The notes under the pieces: model-generated
What the model was told of the DNA's origin: nothing
The model's database searches: none
What the model saw: only the letters and a program-made list of their open reading frames with translations
Translations under genes and position numbers: made by a program
Shown: piece by piece, positions 9,260-19,279 of the stretch
Layout of the letters: each line of letters starts with the position of its first letter
How positions within the stretch are numbered: position 1 is the first letter of the stretch
Origin: Dictyobacter kobayashii
Lineage (GTDB): Bacteria; Chloroflexota; Ktedonobacteria; Ktedonobacterales; Ktedonobacteraceae
DNA length: 64,000 nucleotides
Reading direction: 5' to 3'
Assembly: GCF_003967555.1 (NCBI RefSeq)
Contig: NZ_BIFS01000002.1
Span: forward strand, 1,550,001-1,614,000

Positions 9260-9645
9260 CTAAAGGCCCTCCTTGTCCTCTGAGAGCATTACAGAGTCAA
9301 GCAATTGACCATCACAACATACATAGCCACCATAATCACATCGGCCTCCATAACATTCAGCCTCTATATAAACCAGCACAAAGTCCGGCACAGACTTACT
9401 CCAGGCAAGCAGATCAGATCCTGACTCGATATGCATCACATTGCCAGTTGCCGACCCGGAAAAAATACTGCGAGCCTGCTCTGGCAAGCATACCCCAAGC
9501 CCACAAAAGGCTCATCGACCAGCCGTATAACCACCTCTTCCCATTGTTGTGTAATAGATGGCATTAGAGACAGGGCAGTCGCTTCATCACCCACACGCAA
9601 AAAGAAGCCACGAAAAATATATCCCATATCCCTCACAATCAACAC
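9260..9645 (-). pseudogene. Hypothetical protein of about 128 aa, frameshifted
   Basis: Two overlapping minus-strand frames (9436-9645 and 9260-9487) join into one sensible protein if one G is added in the GGGG run (CCCC on the plus strand, 9494-9497), giving ...DEPFVGLGVCLPEQARSIF.... It starts MLIVRDMGYIF, contains ITQQWEEVVIRLVDEP, and ends with a cysteine-bearing ECYGGRCDYGGYVCCDG segment. I do not recognise the family. It lies between two terminators and has no obvious partner. Confidence 0.55.
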
Positions 9646-9671
9646 TAGAGCTCAATTTTAAGCAAAAAAAT

Positions 9672-9703
9672 AAGTCCCACACTCTAAAAGAGTAATGGGA
9701 CTT
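9672..9703 (-). terminator. Hairpin terminator after the DUF5679-like gene
   Basis: Inverted repeat AAGTCCCA / TGGGACTT enclosing a second ACTCT/AGAGT pair, located 17 bp past the stop of the small zinc-ribbon gene transcribed leftward. Confidence 0.65.
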
Positions 9704-9719
9704 CTGAGTCTGATAAGCT

Positions 9720-9875
9720 TTACGCCTTCTGGCTAGAAAGAATACGAGTAAGCTTAGTGCCGCAGACTGCGCATGTTCCCTGCAGTGCAGGCTTGCCGTT
9801 CTTCATCGTAATCTGGTGGGCCTCTTTCATGTCGCGTTTTTCTTTACACTTAACGCAATATGCGATATCTGCCAT
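9720..9875 (-). CDS. DUF5679-like small zinc-ribbon protein
   Basis: 51 residues, start ATG at 9875 preceded by AGGAG at good spacing. It begins MADIAYCVKCKEKR, and four cysteines form two CxxC pairs (YCVKC and TCAVCG) separated by a basic KKNG-like turn; it ends TRILSSQKA. This matches the short DUF5679 type found in Chloroflexota and some phages. The family function is unknown; a nucleic-acid-binding zinc ribbon is the simplest guess. It has its own terminator and appears monocistronic. Confidence 0.8.
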   Translation of the reverse strand: MADIAYCVKCKEKRDMKEAHQITMKNGKPALQGTCAVCGTKLTRILSSQKA

Positions 9876-10222
9876 TAGCTATATCTCCTCACTAATAATT
9901 TCAAGGTTCTAGGTCTGCATGAGCCTGATGTAAAGAGGCCACATGCGCTTCTCTTGTTGTAACGGTTCACAACCGCAACAAGACTCACATATTAAATCTT
10001 GCTATCCCAAATGGATAAAACAACTGCCATAAGAGCCACGTGAGAAAGCATTAAGAAGTAACAAACTGTGAACCGCTCCTCAACCATTCGGGCAACAGCA
10101 AACCAAAAGGTAAATGGTGCACTAGACCTGATTATACACCTACACAACGGATTTTCAACAAGCAAGCTCTTCAAAACAGAATAAACAGCCATACAGTACT
10201 ACGGAAGCAGCGTGATTGCACC
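9876..10222. other. Intergenic, 347 bp
   Basis: No gene recognised. It holds the promoter side of the zinc-ribbon gene and the 3' flank of the MFS gene. A loose hairpin around 9950-9982 (CTTGTTG.../...CAACAAG) may act as a terminator. Confidence 0.45.
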
Positions 10223-11659
10223 TCAAACTAGATCATGGCGATGCACACGCATATAGATGACACTGATCAACGAGAGCACGCCCAGGATAGCTGAGAACCC
10301 CATCAACCCATAGAAACCAGCCAGATCTACAGCCAGGCCACCAATCGAGGCACCAATTAATTGGCCCAACCCCAGGACGACCGAGTAGAGTCCCATTACA
10401 GCGCCGCGCTTCCCTCTCATACGTTCCGAAATTGAAGCCATCTGAGTCAAAGAGGCAGGAGTAAACCCACTCAGCAAGACAATGCCAAAAACCACCACCG
10501 ACAACAAAACCCAAAGAGTAGTCCGAGCACTATCAGATAGCATTGAAAGGTTTTCGCCTAATCCATTAATAGCCGTAAGGGAAATCACACACAGGCCCAG
10601 ACCGATCAAGCCAATCATCATAATAGTTGTACGCCGCAAACGCGGCAAGACCAACATCCAGACGCCCATACCAGCCAGAAAAAACAGGCCAAAGCCTCCG
10701 AAAATCAAAGTCGCAATATCTTTACTAAACCCCCCATACAACAACTGATGAGGATGGCGCAAGTCCGCAGCAGGATTAGGATAGGTCAGCATAATCACAA
10801 TCAACGTAATCCAGGCACCCACCAGAGTATTTATAGACAGCCAGGCAGGTAAAAACGTGAAAATATACTTATCACGCAACAACTTCAAACTTTCCATCAA
10901 CGAACCATGCCGAACAGACTGGGGCACCCGCTGGTGGCTCTCCTTTACAAAGAAAACAACAAGCAGAACATTCAGCACATGTAAACCAATGACAATTAAA
11001 AAGCCCGCATTGCCCAACCATTTACTCACCTGGCCCCCGAACGGGATTGCCAGAGCCAGTCCCCCAACAGTAGCAACTTCAAAAGCCGTCATAACGCGAG
11101 CACGCAAACGAGCAGCCCCTACAGTTGTGTCCGTGATGTATCCCAGACAGGCAGGAGCATTCAGAGCGGTTGTAGCCCCTTCTAATAAGCGACCACAAAG
11201 GATCAACAAAAGCAGCAACAGCAGATGCCCATCTAGATGTGAAGCATCGGGACGAGGATAGAACCAGGCGGCCATCATGAGGCAAAGAGCCGCTAAAGCG
11301 CCCAGCACAGGAGCCAGAAACAGAAATGGTTTGCGACCTAAACGATCAGACAGGCTACCAGCGATTGGAGCCAATGCCAGCTCGCTAATATAGAATGACT
11401 CCAATACCAAAGCAACCATCGTCGCCGAAGCGAAATGCTCACCCAGATAGAAACCAAGCAACACAAAGCTGATGCGACTAGCCACGCGCAACAGCAGAGT
11501 CGATAAAATATTTGAACTAATAGACAGGTAAGGGATACGAGCATGTGACTCAGCAACAGCTAACTTACCCACTAGAGTCTGAGATTGGGAGAGAGAAGAT
11601 GCTTTTTGCTCGATTGTATTGTTATTATTGATCACATCTTGCTTCATAGATTCATCCAT
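10223..11659 (-). CDS. MFS transporter
   Basis: 478 residues with about 12 membrane helices, a hydrophilic N-terminus of about 45 residues and a longer central loop. The motif-A loop between helices 2 and 3 reads GSLSDRLGRKPF, as in drug/proton antiporters of the major facilitator superfamily; a second, weaker copy is SISERMRGKRGAVMG in the C-terminal half. Substrate cannot be told; multidrug or metabolite efflux is likely. The start is uncertain: the ATG at 11659 and the one at 11647 both lack a strong ribosome-binding site. A 16-bp palindrome lies 35 bp upstream. Confidence 0.88.
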   Translation of the reverse strand: MDESMKQDVINNNNTIEQKASSLSQSQTLVGKLAVAESHARIPYLSISSNILSTLLLRVASRISFVLLGFYLGEHFASATMVALVLESFYISELALAPIAGSLSDRLGRKPFLFLAPVLGALAALCLMMAAWFYPRPDASHLDGHLLLLLLLILCGRLLEGATTALNAPACLGYITDTTVGAARLRARVMTAFEVATVGGLALAIPFGGQVSKWLGNAGFLIVIGLHVLNVLLVVFFVKESHQRVPQSVRHGSLMESLKLLRDKYIFTFLPAWLSINTLVGAWITLIVIMLTYPNPAADLRHPHQLLYGGFSKDIATLIFGGFGLFFLAGMGVWMLVLPRLRRTTIMMIGLIGLGLCVISLTAINGLGENLSMLSDSARTTLWVLLSVVVFGIVLLSGFTPASLTQMASISERMRGKRGAVMGLYSVVLGLGQLIGASIGGLAVDLAGFYGLMGFSAILGVLSLISVIYMRVHRHDLV

Positions 11660-11693
11660 CCAATTTGCTCATCAATAACAGCCCACGTATTAT

Positions 11694-11709
11694 AATCATC
11701 ATGATGATT
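11694..11709. promoter_or_regulatory. 16-bp perfect palindrome upstream of MFS gene
   Basis: AATCATCATGATGATT, about 35 bp before the transporter start; a probable repressor operator. Confidence 0.5.
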
Positions 11710-12101
11710 CTGCAAACAATGATAGAATGCGCAAGTCATAATATGATCATAAATTTGTCGCAAAATTGTCTCCACAAATCAACATCTGTTATAACGATAA
11801 GCATACCCTGTTAACCACAACTGTAATTGACCAATATATGTACTTCAAAAAGGACCATCAAAAGGCTTTTTGAACTATAAGAAAAATCTAGAGATGACCA
11901 TTCAAAGAGATAACGGACATTTTTAGCGTTTAGTTTCCATATACATGACCATAAGATGTATAACTAAAGTAGCACAATTCAATAGCAGCCAGAAAAATTA
12001 GATGCTTCCATTGAAGTAGAGGTCAGATACAGAGAGAGCAGACAGAGATTTATAGTAAGACGGCACCTATCATCTGCAGCACAGAAAAGGCAAATTTTAA
12101 A
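11710..12101. other. Intergenic, about 390 bp between divergent genes
   Basis: AT-rich, no gene recognised. It separates the leftward MFS gene from the rightward thioesterase-like pseudogene and should contain both promoters. Confidence 0.5.
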
Positions 12102-13397
12102 ATGGATAAAGCAACGGAACATCACAATATTCAAATAAGCATTGAACCGCCGCAGGCACAGATCGACCGCAAAATAGACATACAACTAAGCCATTTACCA
12201 CCCTGGCAAGAAATAACACTCAGCGCAAAAACACAAGACGACAATGGCATCACCTGGCAAGCCACAGCAACCTTCCAAGCAAATGAAAGAGGGACCATCC
12301 AGGTAGGCTCTCAGCGTCCATTAAAAGGCACCTACCAACCAATGTGATCCGATGGGCTCATATGTCCATGTATCCAAAAATTGAAGAGCCGAAAAAAACC
12401 TATTTTGCCAAAACGACATTACAACCGCTGGACATTTACATTAACGCAGAGATCGAAGGATATTCTAATATTGAAATTATACATAGACGCAGCTTTTTAG
12501 CACCTGATACCAGGGTAGAGCCCGTCAATGCACAAGGATTACTGGGAACCTTCTATACCCCCAAAACAAGAGGACCACATCCAGGCCTCATACTCTTAAG
12601 TGGTTCCAGCGGTCAGTCAGCAGAGATCAAGAAGCGCACTCCTGGCGGACCATGGATACTGTACGCTCGCCCTGACCTATTTTGGTACGGCACCATTGCC
12701 GGCACGCCTACAAGAAATTCCATTAGAATATTTCAAGAAAGCGATCAACTGGTTACGAACACAGCCAGAGGTACAGCCAAAAAAAATTGCTATCATTGGT
12801 TTATCTAAAGGTGCTGAAGCTGCCCTGCTAGTAGCAGCCACATACCCGGAAATCAATGCCGTCATCGCATATGCGCCCAGTGCACTGATACATCAGGGAT
12901 TGGGAGCAACGAACGAAGATCCCCGAGAACGCTCATCCTGGACCTATCGGGGTCAACAACTACCGTTCCTCCCCTATCACCCCTCAGCAGCCTTCGTAGA
13001 ATATATTCAACACCAGCGCCAGGCACAGGCGCCTGTTGCCTTTCGACGAGCGTATATGGAGAGCCTCCAGAATCAAATATATCTTGAGCAGGCGCGCATA
13101 CCGGTAGAAAAAATCCGTGGGCCAATCCTAATAATTTCAGGGCAAGAAGACTTAATGTGGCCATCCACCCTGTTTGGAGATATGATTGAAGAACGCCTGA
13201 ACAATCACTATCATCCCTACCCGCACCAGCATATAAGCTATGCTGACGCAGGACACAAAATTGGCTACCCATATCTACCAACAACTATTGCCCATGCAAG
13301 AGGAAATGCCTATGGAGGAACACCTGAAGGAAATGCTTATGCAACAGAGCATGCCTGGCAAGCGTTACTCACCTTTCTAAAACAGACTCTCGCTTGA
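12102..13397 (+). pseudogene. Acyl-CoA thioesterase / BAAT-type alpha/beta hydrolase, multiply frameshifted
   Basis: Three overlapping frames (12102-12347, 12344-12808, 12600-13397) make up one protein of about 430 residues. The N-terminal part (ISIEPPQAQIDRKIDIQLSH) matches the acyl-CoA thioester hydrolase/BAAT N-terminal domain. The C-terminal part is the BAAT_C hydrolase domain: nucleophile elbow GLSKG, acid in SGQEDLMWP, and histidine in DAGHKIGYPY. The catalytic residues are intact. Breaks lie near 12340-12360, where the expected DPMGL.WSM motif is split, and near 12630. Family members hydrolyse or transfer acyl groups from CoA. Whether the breaks are biological or sequencing errors is unclear; more than one type of change is needed here. 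Confidence 0.75.
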
Positions 13398-13642
13398 AAA
13401 AAAGTTTGTCACGCAGTGATCAGCCTCTTCACAAGAGCCATACAATATGCTACCCTACCCACAAAGCACAAATAGATACAAAAAGGTAATAGAAATATTT
13501 ATTATCGCCTGTGCGCTACTATATCAAAAGAGCACGCAAAGAAAGCGAAATTAACCGGTACAATAAGAATAAGGGCAAGCCCTTGCGCAATCATGTAAAA
13601 ATTTGTGTAGCATTACACCAAGTATCCTGAAGGGGATTTTTG

Positions 13643-13984
13643 ATGGAAAAACATCAACAGCAGGAGCTTAATCTCGTTCCGACTGAAGAAACCGAAGCGT
13701 TCCTTACAGAAGATTTTGAAAGTGATAACGAACTCTCAACTCTCCTTGATCAGACCCTTGCAGGTATTACTGATTACATGACCGAGGAAGAGGCCACAGA
13801 GTACATTGCGCGTATCCTGGATGGGGTTGAAATCGAGAGTGAAAACACACTCTTTGAAAACGTCACTCCATATATTCCAGAAAATATTAAGGTTACAAAT
13901 TACCGACCAGATCAGGCTGTACGAGAAGCATCGCTAGCACAGAAAAACATGTGGAAGCCGGGGATGGAGAAATATCATATTTAG
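13643..13984 (+). CDS. Acidic protein, probably the N-terminal part of the Rep-like protein
   Basis: 113 residues from ATG 13643 with AGGGG upstream. It is strongly acidic (EETEAFLTEDFESDNELSTLL) and has no recognised domain. Its end overlaps the next frame by 34 bp. Adding one G to GGGG at 13960-13963 joins them smoothly (NMWKPGDGEISYLASNTLEVYL), giving a single 426-residue protein with stop at 14922. I favour the single-gene reading, because the break is of the same kind as several others in the window. Confidence 0.6.
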   Translation: MEKHQQQELNLVPTEETEAFLTEDFESDNELSTLLDQTLAGITDYMTEEEATEYIARILDGVEIESENTLFENVTPYIPENIKVTNYRPDQAVREASLAQKNMWKPGMEKYHI

Positions 13985-14922
13985 CCTCTAACACCCTCGA
14001 AGTATACTTAGGTACACCTGAAAGGCCACTAGAAATCCCGCAGGCGCTCAAACAGATTCGTCAACTCAGTGAAAGCACGGTTCTGACTGCACGTATCGTG
14101 TTAGGACTCTGGAATATTCGTCGCCATAATGACCGCGTCTCTAAGAATGGAAGCGTCGCTATCTTATTAGAAGAGATCCTTCAATGGCAAGGAGTCCAAA
14201 AGCATAGCAGGGTAGCACATCCAGGCACCAACAAGCGTTACACAGACGGCTATCGTACCGAGCAAAAACAGCGGGTGCTACAAGATCTAGCATTATTAGC
14301 CTCCTGCAATGTGCGAGGGAATTGTACCATCACCGTCAAAGGCAAATCAGTCTCGATTCAAGTAGATGGTCCATATATGCGCTATTCAGTTGTTAGCCGC
14401 AAAACCTTACTCAACGAAAGAATCATAGTTGGCTTTCTGGTATCACCTGGTGACTGGATCAGCACCTATGAGCAGCATCAGAACTACTATCTGGCCGAAG
14501 TAGATAGCCAGATCTTCAAACTCAATCCACAAAATGATCGCTACGCGCTGCGTGTAGCACTCTATCTGACCGAACGCTGGCGTGAGCAAGCCAAACAGGG
14601 TGATTTTAGCACGCCTATCATGATGTCAGAGTTGTTGGCTGCCAGTATGATTGAAGTAGATGAGCGGCACATGACCTCACGCTTCGTACCGCGCATAGAG
14701 GCCTCACTGGAAAAACTAGAAGCCATGGGAATTATTGGAAAGCAACTCTGCATGACTGATGTAGACAGGAACCAGACACGCTGGAGTAAAGACTGGCTCG
14801 CATCCCGTTGGGAAATTTTGCCCCCACTCAAGCTTATTCAAGAATACCAAGCGATGAATAACCCATTGCGCAAACGCGTGCGCAACAAGACACGCACTCG
14901 CGAACGTGAGCAGACACAGTAG
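13951..14922 (+). CDS. Putative iteron-binding replication initiator (Rep-like)
   Basis: 323 residues from a GTG at 13951, or 426 if fused to the preceding frame. The middle is a basic alpha/beta region (VLTARIVLGLWNIRRHN, GTNKRYTDGYRTEQKQRVLQDLALLAS). The C-terminal third, about residues 195-270, looks like a winged helix (RYALRVALYLTERW ... MMSELLAASM ... RIEASLEKLEAMGII). The tail is very basic (RKRVRNKTRTRERE). This architecture and the position directly before about 22 repeats resemble iteron-plasmid initiators. I cannot name a Rep family, so the function is inferred from layout plus context. ParA and RHH partition genes follow downstream. Confidence 0.6.
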   Translation: MEAGDGEISYLASNTLEVYLGTPERPLEIPQALKQIRQLSESTVLTARIVLGLWNIRRHNDRVSKNGSVAILLEEILQWQGVQKHSRVAHPGTNKRYTDGYRTEQKQRVLQDLALLASCNVRGNCTITVKGKSVSIQVDGPYMRYSVVSRKTLLNERIIVGFLVSPGDWISTYEQHQNYYLAEVDSQIFKLNPQNDRYALRVALYLTERWREQAKQGDFSTPIMMSELLAASMIEVDERHMTSRFVPRIEASLEKLEAMGIIGKQLCMTDVDRNQTRWSKDWLASRWEILPPLKLIQEYQAMNNPLRKRVRNKTRTREREQTQ

Positions 14923-16130
14923 TTCCCCACCGGGGTATGGAGCATTATCTGACTGCATGGTACCTCATAATGAGCTCAGATGTGGCCCTATCTCCCGCCA
15001 ATAAATAACATCAGCGCTATACCCCACCAGGGTGTGGCGCATTTTTTATGTTGAGGCAGTTAGATACCTCATCTCTGGCCGGTGCCACACCCTGAATAGT
15101 GCAAGAAACAACCCCACCATAGTTAGGCGCAAAACAAAATCAGACTTAAAATAAATACCCCACCAGGGTTGGGAGAATTCCTATCTATTATAGTAGGTTT
15201 GATCCCCACCAGAGTCCGGTGCATTTTTTGGTTTCTTAACTACATTTATCCCCACCAGGGTTCGGTGCATTTCTAATAGCTATCCAGCCAGATAACCCCA
15301 CCATGGTGCGGCGCATTTTTCAGAAATCTGGTCCAGATAACCCCACCAGGGTTCGGTGCATTTTTTAATCACCGTGAGACAAAAACCCCACCAGGGTTCG
15401 GTGCATTTCTAATAGCTATCCAGCCAGATAACCCCACCAGGGTCCGGTGCATTTTTATTGCTAGTCCCTATAAAAACCCCACCAGGGTTCGGTGTATTTC
15501 CAGCAAAATATAAATCGGAACATATACATACAAAGTTTTCATATGTGCCCAATAAACAGACCAGCAGCTACATATATATAGGAACACAATCACATTGTGA
15601 CATATCAATAATACCCACCGGAGTCCGGCGCATTTTAAAAAGCAGCAGGCTCCTAGAATCCGCTCATTCCCAGCTTCATCCTCTACCAGAGTCAGGTCAA
15701 TAAATGCAGCAGTTTTATTTCTACCTATATATAGGTAGAAAAATGACTAAACATCTCCCCGCGAATAGCCCCACCAGGGTTCGGTGCATTTTTAAGCCAA
15801 GACAGAAGAAAATAATATCAGGTCAGTCACCAGGCCACTGGCATAACCCCACCAGGGTCCGGTGCATTTTTATTGCTAGCCCCTACAAAAACCCACCAGG
15901 GTTCGGTGCATTTTTAGCAAAGATAAGAATCTAGAACCCCACCAGGGTTCGGTGCGTTTTTATTGACAGCTCTTACAAAAACCCCACCAGGGTTCGGTGC
16001 ATTTACGCGCAAATCTAGCTTATCAAACCCCACCAGGGTTCGGTGCATTTCCATCAAAGGTTCGCATAAAAAACCCCACCAGGGTTCGGTGCATTTTTGC
16101 AATAATAGCGAGCCAATACGTTACCCATTC

Positions 16131-16139
16131 TTATACACA
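16131..16139 (+). other. DnaA-box-like site
   Basis: TTATACACA fits the TTWTNCACA consensus and lies inside the iteron array, next to AT-rich DNA. It is a single copy, so it could be chance. Confidence 0.4.
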
Positions 16140-16187
16140 AAACCTCACAACTTTCTATCAAAACCCCACCAGGGTTCGGTGCAAATT

Positions 16188-16420
16188 CTACTGATTATGA
16201 TGTGCAATCTAAAAATTTATTAATGATTTGTATAACATCAGCGCCAAAAATATTTAAGATAATCGATATTTAAAGAGAATAAAAAATGCCCATATGCATA
16301 CATAGAAACCTAAAAAGAGGGAATACCGAGGTCAAATCTGAGCACCCCAGTTAAAAACAAGGGAGCAAATACACTAGGGATCGACGCTTATACCAGAAGT
16401 ACTGTGCTCAAGAATGCAAT
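16188..16420. other. AT-rich gap in the iteron array, possible unwinding region
   Basis: The stretch has several A/T runs (for example AAAAATATTTAAGATAATCG around 16250) and no iteron. It lies between the last dense iteron block and three outlying copies at 16421-16488, the usual place for a DNA-unwinding element. Inferred from position and composition only. Confidence 0.4.
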
Positions 16421-16752
16421 CCCCACCAGGGTTAGGAGAAAACCCCACCAGGGTTAGGAGAAAACCCCACCATTGTTAGGTGCATTTCTGAGCGTAAAAC
16501 CATCAGAGTAATAAGTAATTATCAGATGACACTCCCACTAGTAAAATGCGATTTTGCGAGGTACTATGTACATCACAACTTGAAGCACGTGCACAGTGGA
16601 GAATACACAATAGGTTTAGCTAAAAATTCATCCACTGTACTGACTGAGAGAACAACAATATTTTTTAGCAGTTTTTTTTCTAATTCGAAGATACCCAGCA
16701 GGCAAACAATAAAGACATTTATGAACGAAAACATGTGGAGGAAGTGGGAAAT

Positions 16753-18888
16753 ATGGGTAGTATCACAAACCAATATATCAGTTTCATGGCACCAAAATTT
16801 GTTAGCGAGGATGCGGAAATGTATATGCAGCAAAGTATAATGGAAAATCAAGGGCAGCCAGGTCAGAGGAGAAACCATCCTCAGGGCGAGCTGTCTGTAG
16901 ATACTGCTCAGCTAAAAGGTTATGAGCAAGTAGATCCATACACACTGGATATTATCGCTAAATTATTTCCAAGCGGTGGCCTTGAGTTCCTCGCGCTGGT
17001 ATTACGCCATGCTACCATCAAACAAGAGGTATTGCCCGGACTGGGAAAGCTCGGAGAAAATGTCGCAGTCATCAGCACCCGCACCCTGCGCACACTGGCC
17101 AACACCATTAAATGGGGATATGATACTACGCACAAATATGTCGTTGTTTTCTGTGCCTTGAACCTGCTACGCAAAAGCAAACACAACAAAGAGCTACAAA
17201 TTATTTTCCCACTCGGCAAATATCAACCACCACAAAATTTACACGCACTCGATAGCCTGATTATACATAGCCGTCCAAAGGTCCAACAATTCACCAGGAA
17301 GGTCAAAGAACGCATTCTACAATTCAATCTGTTATTTGCCCCTCAGGTAGACATCAACGAGGCGCTAGAGCTCTCAGAATGCGATCCACGGTTACAGCAA
17401 GTATTCTTCAATCCGATGTTAGAAATCATCAAGTCGGAGGGAATAGATGCTGAAAAGGGACAGCGTATTGTATTTCGTATGGTAAGCGAAGTTCTAAGCA
17501 AAATCCTTTTTCCCAAGTTATTTACATCACCAGCAGAAGCAAGTAGACCCAGGGTAGAAATCGTCAAGTCCAAAGTAGACTCGGATTACTATCAAATCAC
17601 ACAAAATATCAGAAACCAGATCTCCAGTCTACCCGAGTCTACCAATAGCCAAACAAAAGGTAGACTTGAGCCGAAAAAAGTCTACCCTGAGGGTAGACTT
17701 TTTCCCGAAGTAGAAAAAGTAGCTGAGAAATTCAGCGAAAAGTCTACCGAAACAGAAAAGTCTACCCTGCCAGAGCAAAAAGTCTACCCTGCGCAACAAA
17801 TGGAGTCTACCTTGCAGCCGTTAACGGTAGACTCCATTACAGAGTTACTCTATGTTTACAATGATCTTTTAGAAGATCCCCAGGTAGACTGGGAAAAAAT
17901 GGGTCTACCAAAAGATTTTTTTGAAGAGCTTTATGCCCAGATTCATGCTTATTACACACGCTTACATAACAGAGGGCTACTCGCACATACAAAGGGACAT
18001 ATTTGGAAATCTGTGGAGATAAGTATTATCAAGAAGCTGGCTATGAACTACGGGGTAGACCAGACAAATGCCTGTACATATGTTTTCCTATGCACCGGGC
18101 GTGAGTATCAGCCACCAGTAGTACAACCAACAAAAGTCTACCCTGCCCCCATGCCAGAGACCAAGAAAAAGCTATCCCGTGATCAACTACCCGAGGATTG
18201 GTATCAGCCGCCAACCGATCGTTGTGATCAAAAGGTAGACTTTGAAAACATTGAAGAAGACTCGTTTAAGAAAAAGTCTTCTGCACGGAAGACTTTTTCA
18301 GACAATCGTGAGACTAAGTCTCCCCAAGCACAAAAAGCGGAAGACTATTTAAGCGAAAAGTCTACTGGCAAGGTAGACTTTTCGCCAGCGCAGCTAAATA
18401 GCGACGACGCAAAACACCTGCGTATACCTACCCAGTTAGACTCAGAAAGCTATGGAGAAGACTTCTATAACGTAATACGTAAACGTAATATAAATATATT
18501 ATTTAATAAAATAAATAATAACGTTACGTTACGTAGTGACGCTGCAAAATTCTTAACACGCCTATTTGACAATAATGACAATGCAAAAGTTCAAAAACAG
18601 AATGAAAATCTCTTGAAGAAATATAAACCAGAAGTTATTACAACAGCTTTTATTGATACTGTATTGTCTATGCATGAACCTGGCAATGACTCACTGCAAA
18701 ATCCGGGAGCCTACTTCACCTCGCGTTGCAAACATTATCAAAACAACGCAGCTGATGACGAGACTGAAAGCCTGGTAAAAATATATTCCAGCATGAACTA
18801 TGATGAGCTAGTCGCTGAAATGAAAATAGTGCTTAACTGTGAAAAGAAATTACGAACAAAGCCCTATCGGGGTCGTTCACAAACGTAA
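16753..18888 (+). CDS. Large protein of the replication module, function unknown
   Basis: 711 residues from the ATG at 16753 (GGAGGA 10 nt upstream; a GTG at 16735 is in frame). Residues about 60-180 form a helical block with possible HTH character (TLDIIAKLFPSGGLEFLALVL, TRTLRTLANTIKWGYDTTHKYVVVFCALNLLRKSKHNKELQI). The centre, about 265-560, is charged and low in conservation-like features, with recurring KVYP, EKST and KVDF words. The last 150 residues are helical again. I recognise no family. Its place between iterons and parA suggests a replication or copy-control accessory. The central third of the gene is filled with a short DNA motif (see 17543-18382). Confidence 0.6.
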   Translation: MGSITNQYISFMAPKFVSEDAEMYMQQSIMENQGQPGQRRNHPQGELSVDTAQLKGYEQVDPYTLDIIAKLFPSGGLEFLALVLRHATIKQEVLPGLGKLGENVAVISTRTLRTLANTIKWGYDTTHKYVVVFCALNLLRKSKHNKELQIIFPLGKYQPPQNLHALDSLIIHSRPKVQQFTRKVKERILQFNLLFAPQVDINEALELSECDPRLQQVFFNPMLEIIKSEGIDAEKGQRIVFRMVSEVLSKILFPKLFTSPAEASRPRVEIVKSKVDSDYYQITQNIRNQISSLPESTNSQTKGRLEPKKVYPEGRLFPEVEKVAEKFSEKSTETEKSTLPEQKVYPAQQMESTLQPLTVDSITELLYVYNDLLEDPQVDWEKMGLPKDFFEELYAQIHAYYTRLHNRGLLAHTKGHIWKSVEISIIKKLAMNYGVDQTNACTYVFLCTGREYQPPVVQPTKVYPAPMPETKKKLSRDQLPEDWYQPPTDRCDQKVDFENIEEDSFKKKSSARKTFSDNRETKSPQAQKAEDYLSEKSTGKVDFSPAQLNSDDAKHLRIPTQLDSESYGEDFYNVIRKRNINILFNKINNNVTLRSDAAKFLTRLFDNNDNAKVQKQNENLLKKYKPEVITTAFIDTVLSMHEPGNDSLQNPGAYFTSRCKHYQNNAADDETESLVKIYSSMNYDELVAEMKIVLNCEKKLRTKPYRGRSQT
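17543..18382. repeat. Intragenic GTCTACC/GGTAGAC motif cluster with four perfect hairpins
   Basis: GTCTACC or its complement GGTAGAC (some 6/7 matches) occurs about 18 times inside the 711-aa gene, for example at 17627, 17637, 17659, 17680, 17692, 17742, 17760, 17782, 17805, 17826, 17883, 17903, 18054, 18136, 18234, 18360 and 18372. Copies fall in all three codon phases (KVYP, KST and GRL/KVDF readings). Perfect hairpins form at 17675-17703 (13-bp stem, 3-nt loop), 17802-17835 (10 bp), 18271-18298 (11 bp, variant GTCTTC) and 18356-18382 (10 bp). The signal is therefore at DNA or RNA level. Confidence 0.8.
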
Positions 18889-19279
18889 TCCAGGCTTCTT
18901 TTTGAGGCTTTATCTCTTCTACTGTTTTCTCTTCGTTTTGCCAGCGAGGCCTGTCATAACAATCCACTCCTACCGAAATTGAAGCCGTAATACAAGATCT
19001 CATAAGAGGCCCAACAAGAGGCTGTAAAAATAAAAAACTAGTAGTGAGTGCTGAAAGATATCACAAGCCGTTTATTGAGCCTCTCAGAGCCAAATATAAC
19101 CTAAGAACGGATCGTCCCATCCCTAAAGCATTTTGTTAACGCAAAAATTTATTGCCAGATAAGCAAGAATTGCCCACTGAGATAGATCGTCCTTGTTTTT
19201 GCTACTTTTTTGACCACAATAAAATGGGTCAAGATCCATTTTATTGTGAGAAATGAATGAAAATAGGAGAGTAGAACAA
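18889..19279. other. Intergenic, 391 bp, with a 13-bp hairpin
   Basis: No gene recognised. A perfect inverted repeat, CACAATAAAATGG / CCATTTTATTGTG (19215-19227 and 19236-19248), lies just before the small HTH gene and may be its operator or an attenuator. Confidence 0.55.

Larger units (their letters stand above)
14925..16488 (+). repeat. Iteron-like array, about 22 copies
   Basis: The core CCCACCAGGGTTCGGTGCAT, usually extended by AAC before and TTTTT after, recurs in one orientation. Clear copies start near 15020, 15203, 15249, 15295, 15339, 15384, 15430, 15476, 15612, 15768, 15846, 15890, 15936, 15981, 16027, 16073 and 16162. Diverged copies lie near 14925, 15111, 15157, 16421, 16441 and 16464. 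In runs the period is 43-46 bp. Intervening segments are about 19 bp, some duplicated (TAATAGCTATCCAGCCAGAT near 15273 and 15410). No stable gene spans it. It starts 3 bp after the Rep stop, so these are probably Rep-binding iterons of a replication origin. Confidence 0.85.

Noticed and set aside
14925..16488. CRISPR array
   Set aside because: Repeats are degenerate, spacers average only about 19 bp and some recur, the period is about 45 bp, and no cas gene is near. Iterons next to a Rep-like gene fit better.
16526..16840. 104-aa frame overlapping the start of the 711-aa gene
   Set aside because: The GGAGGA site fits ATG 16753 of the long frame; the short frame has no support.
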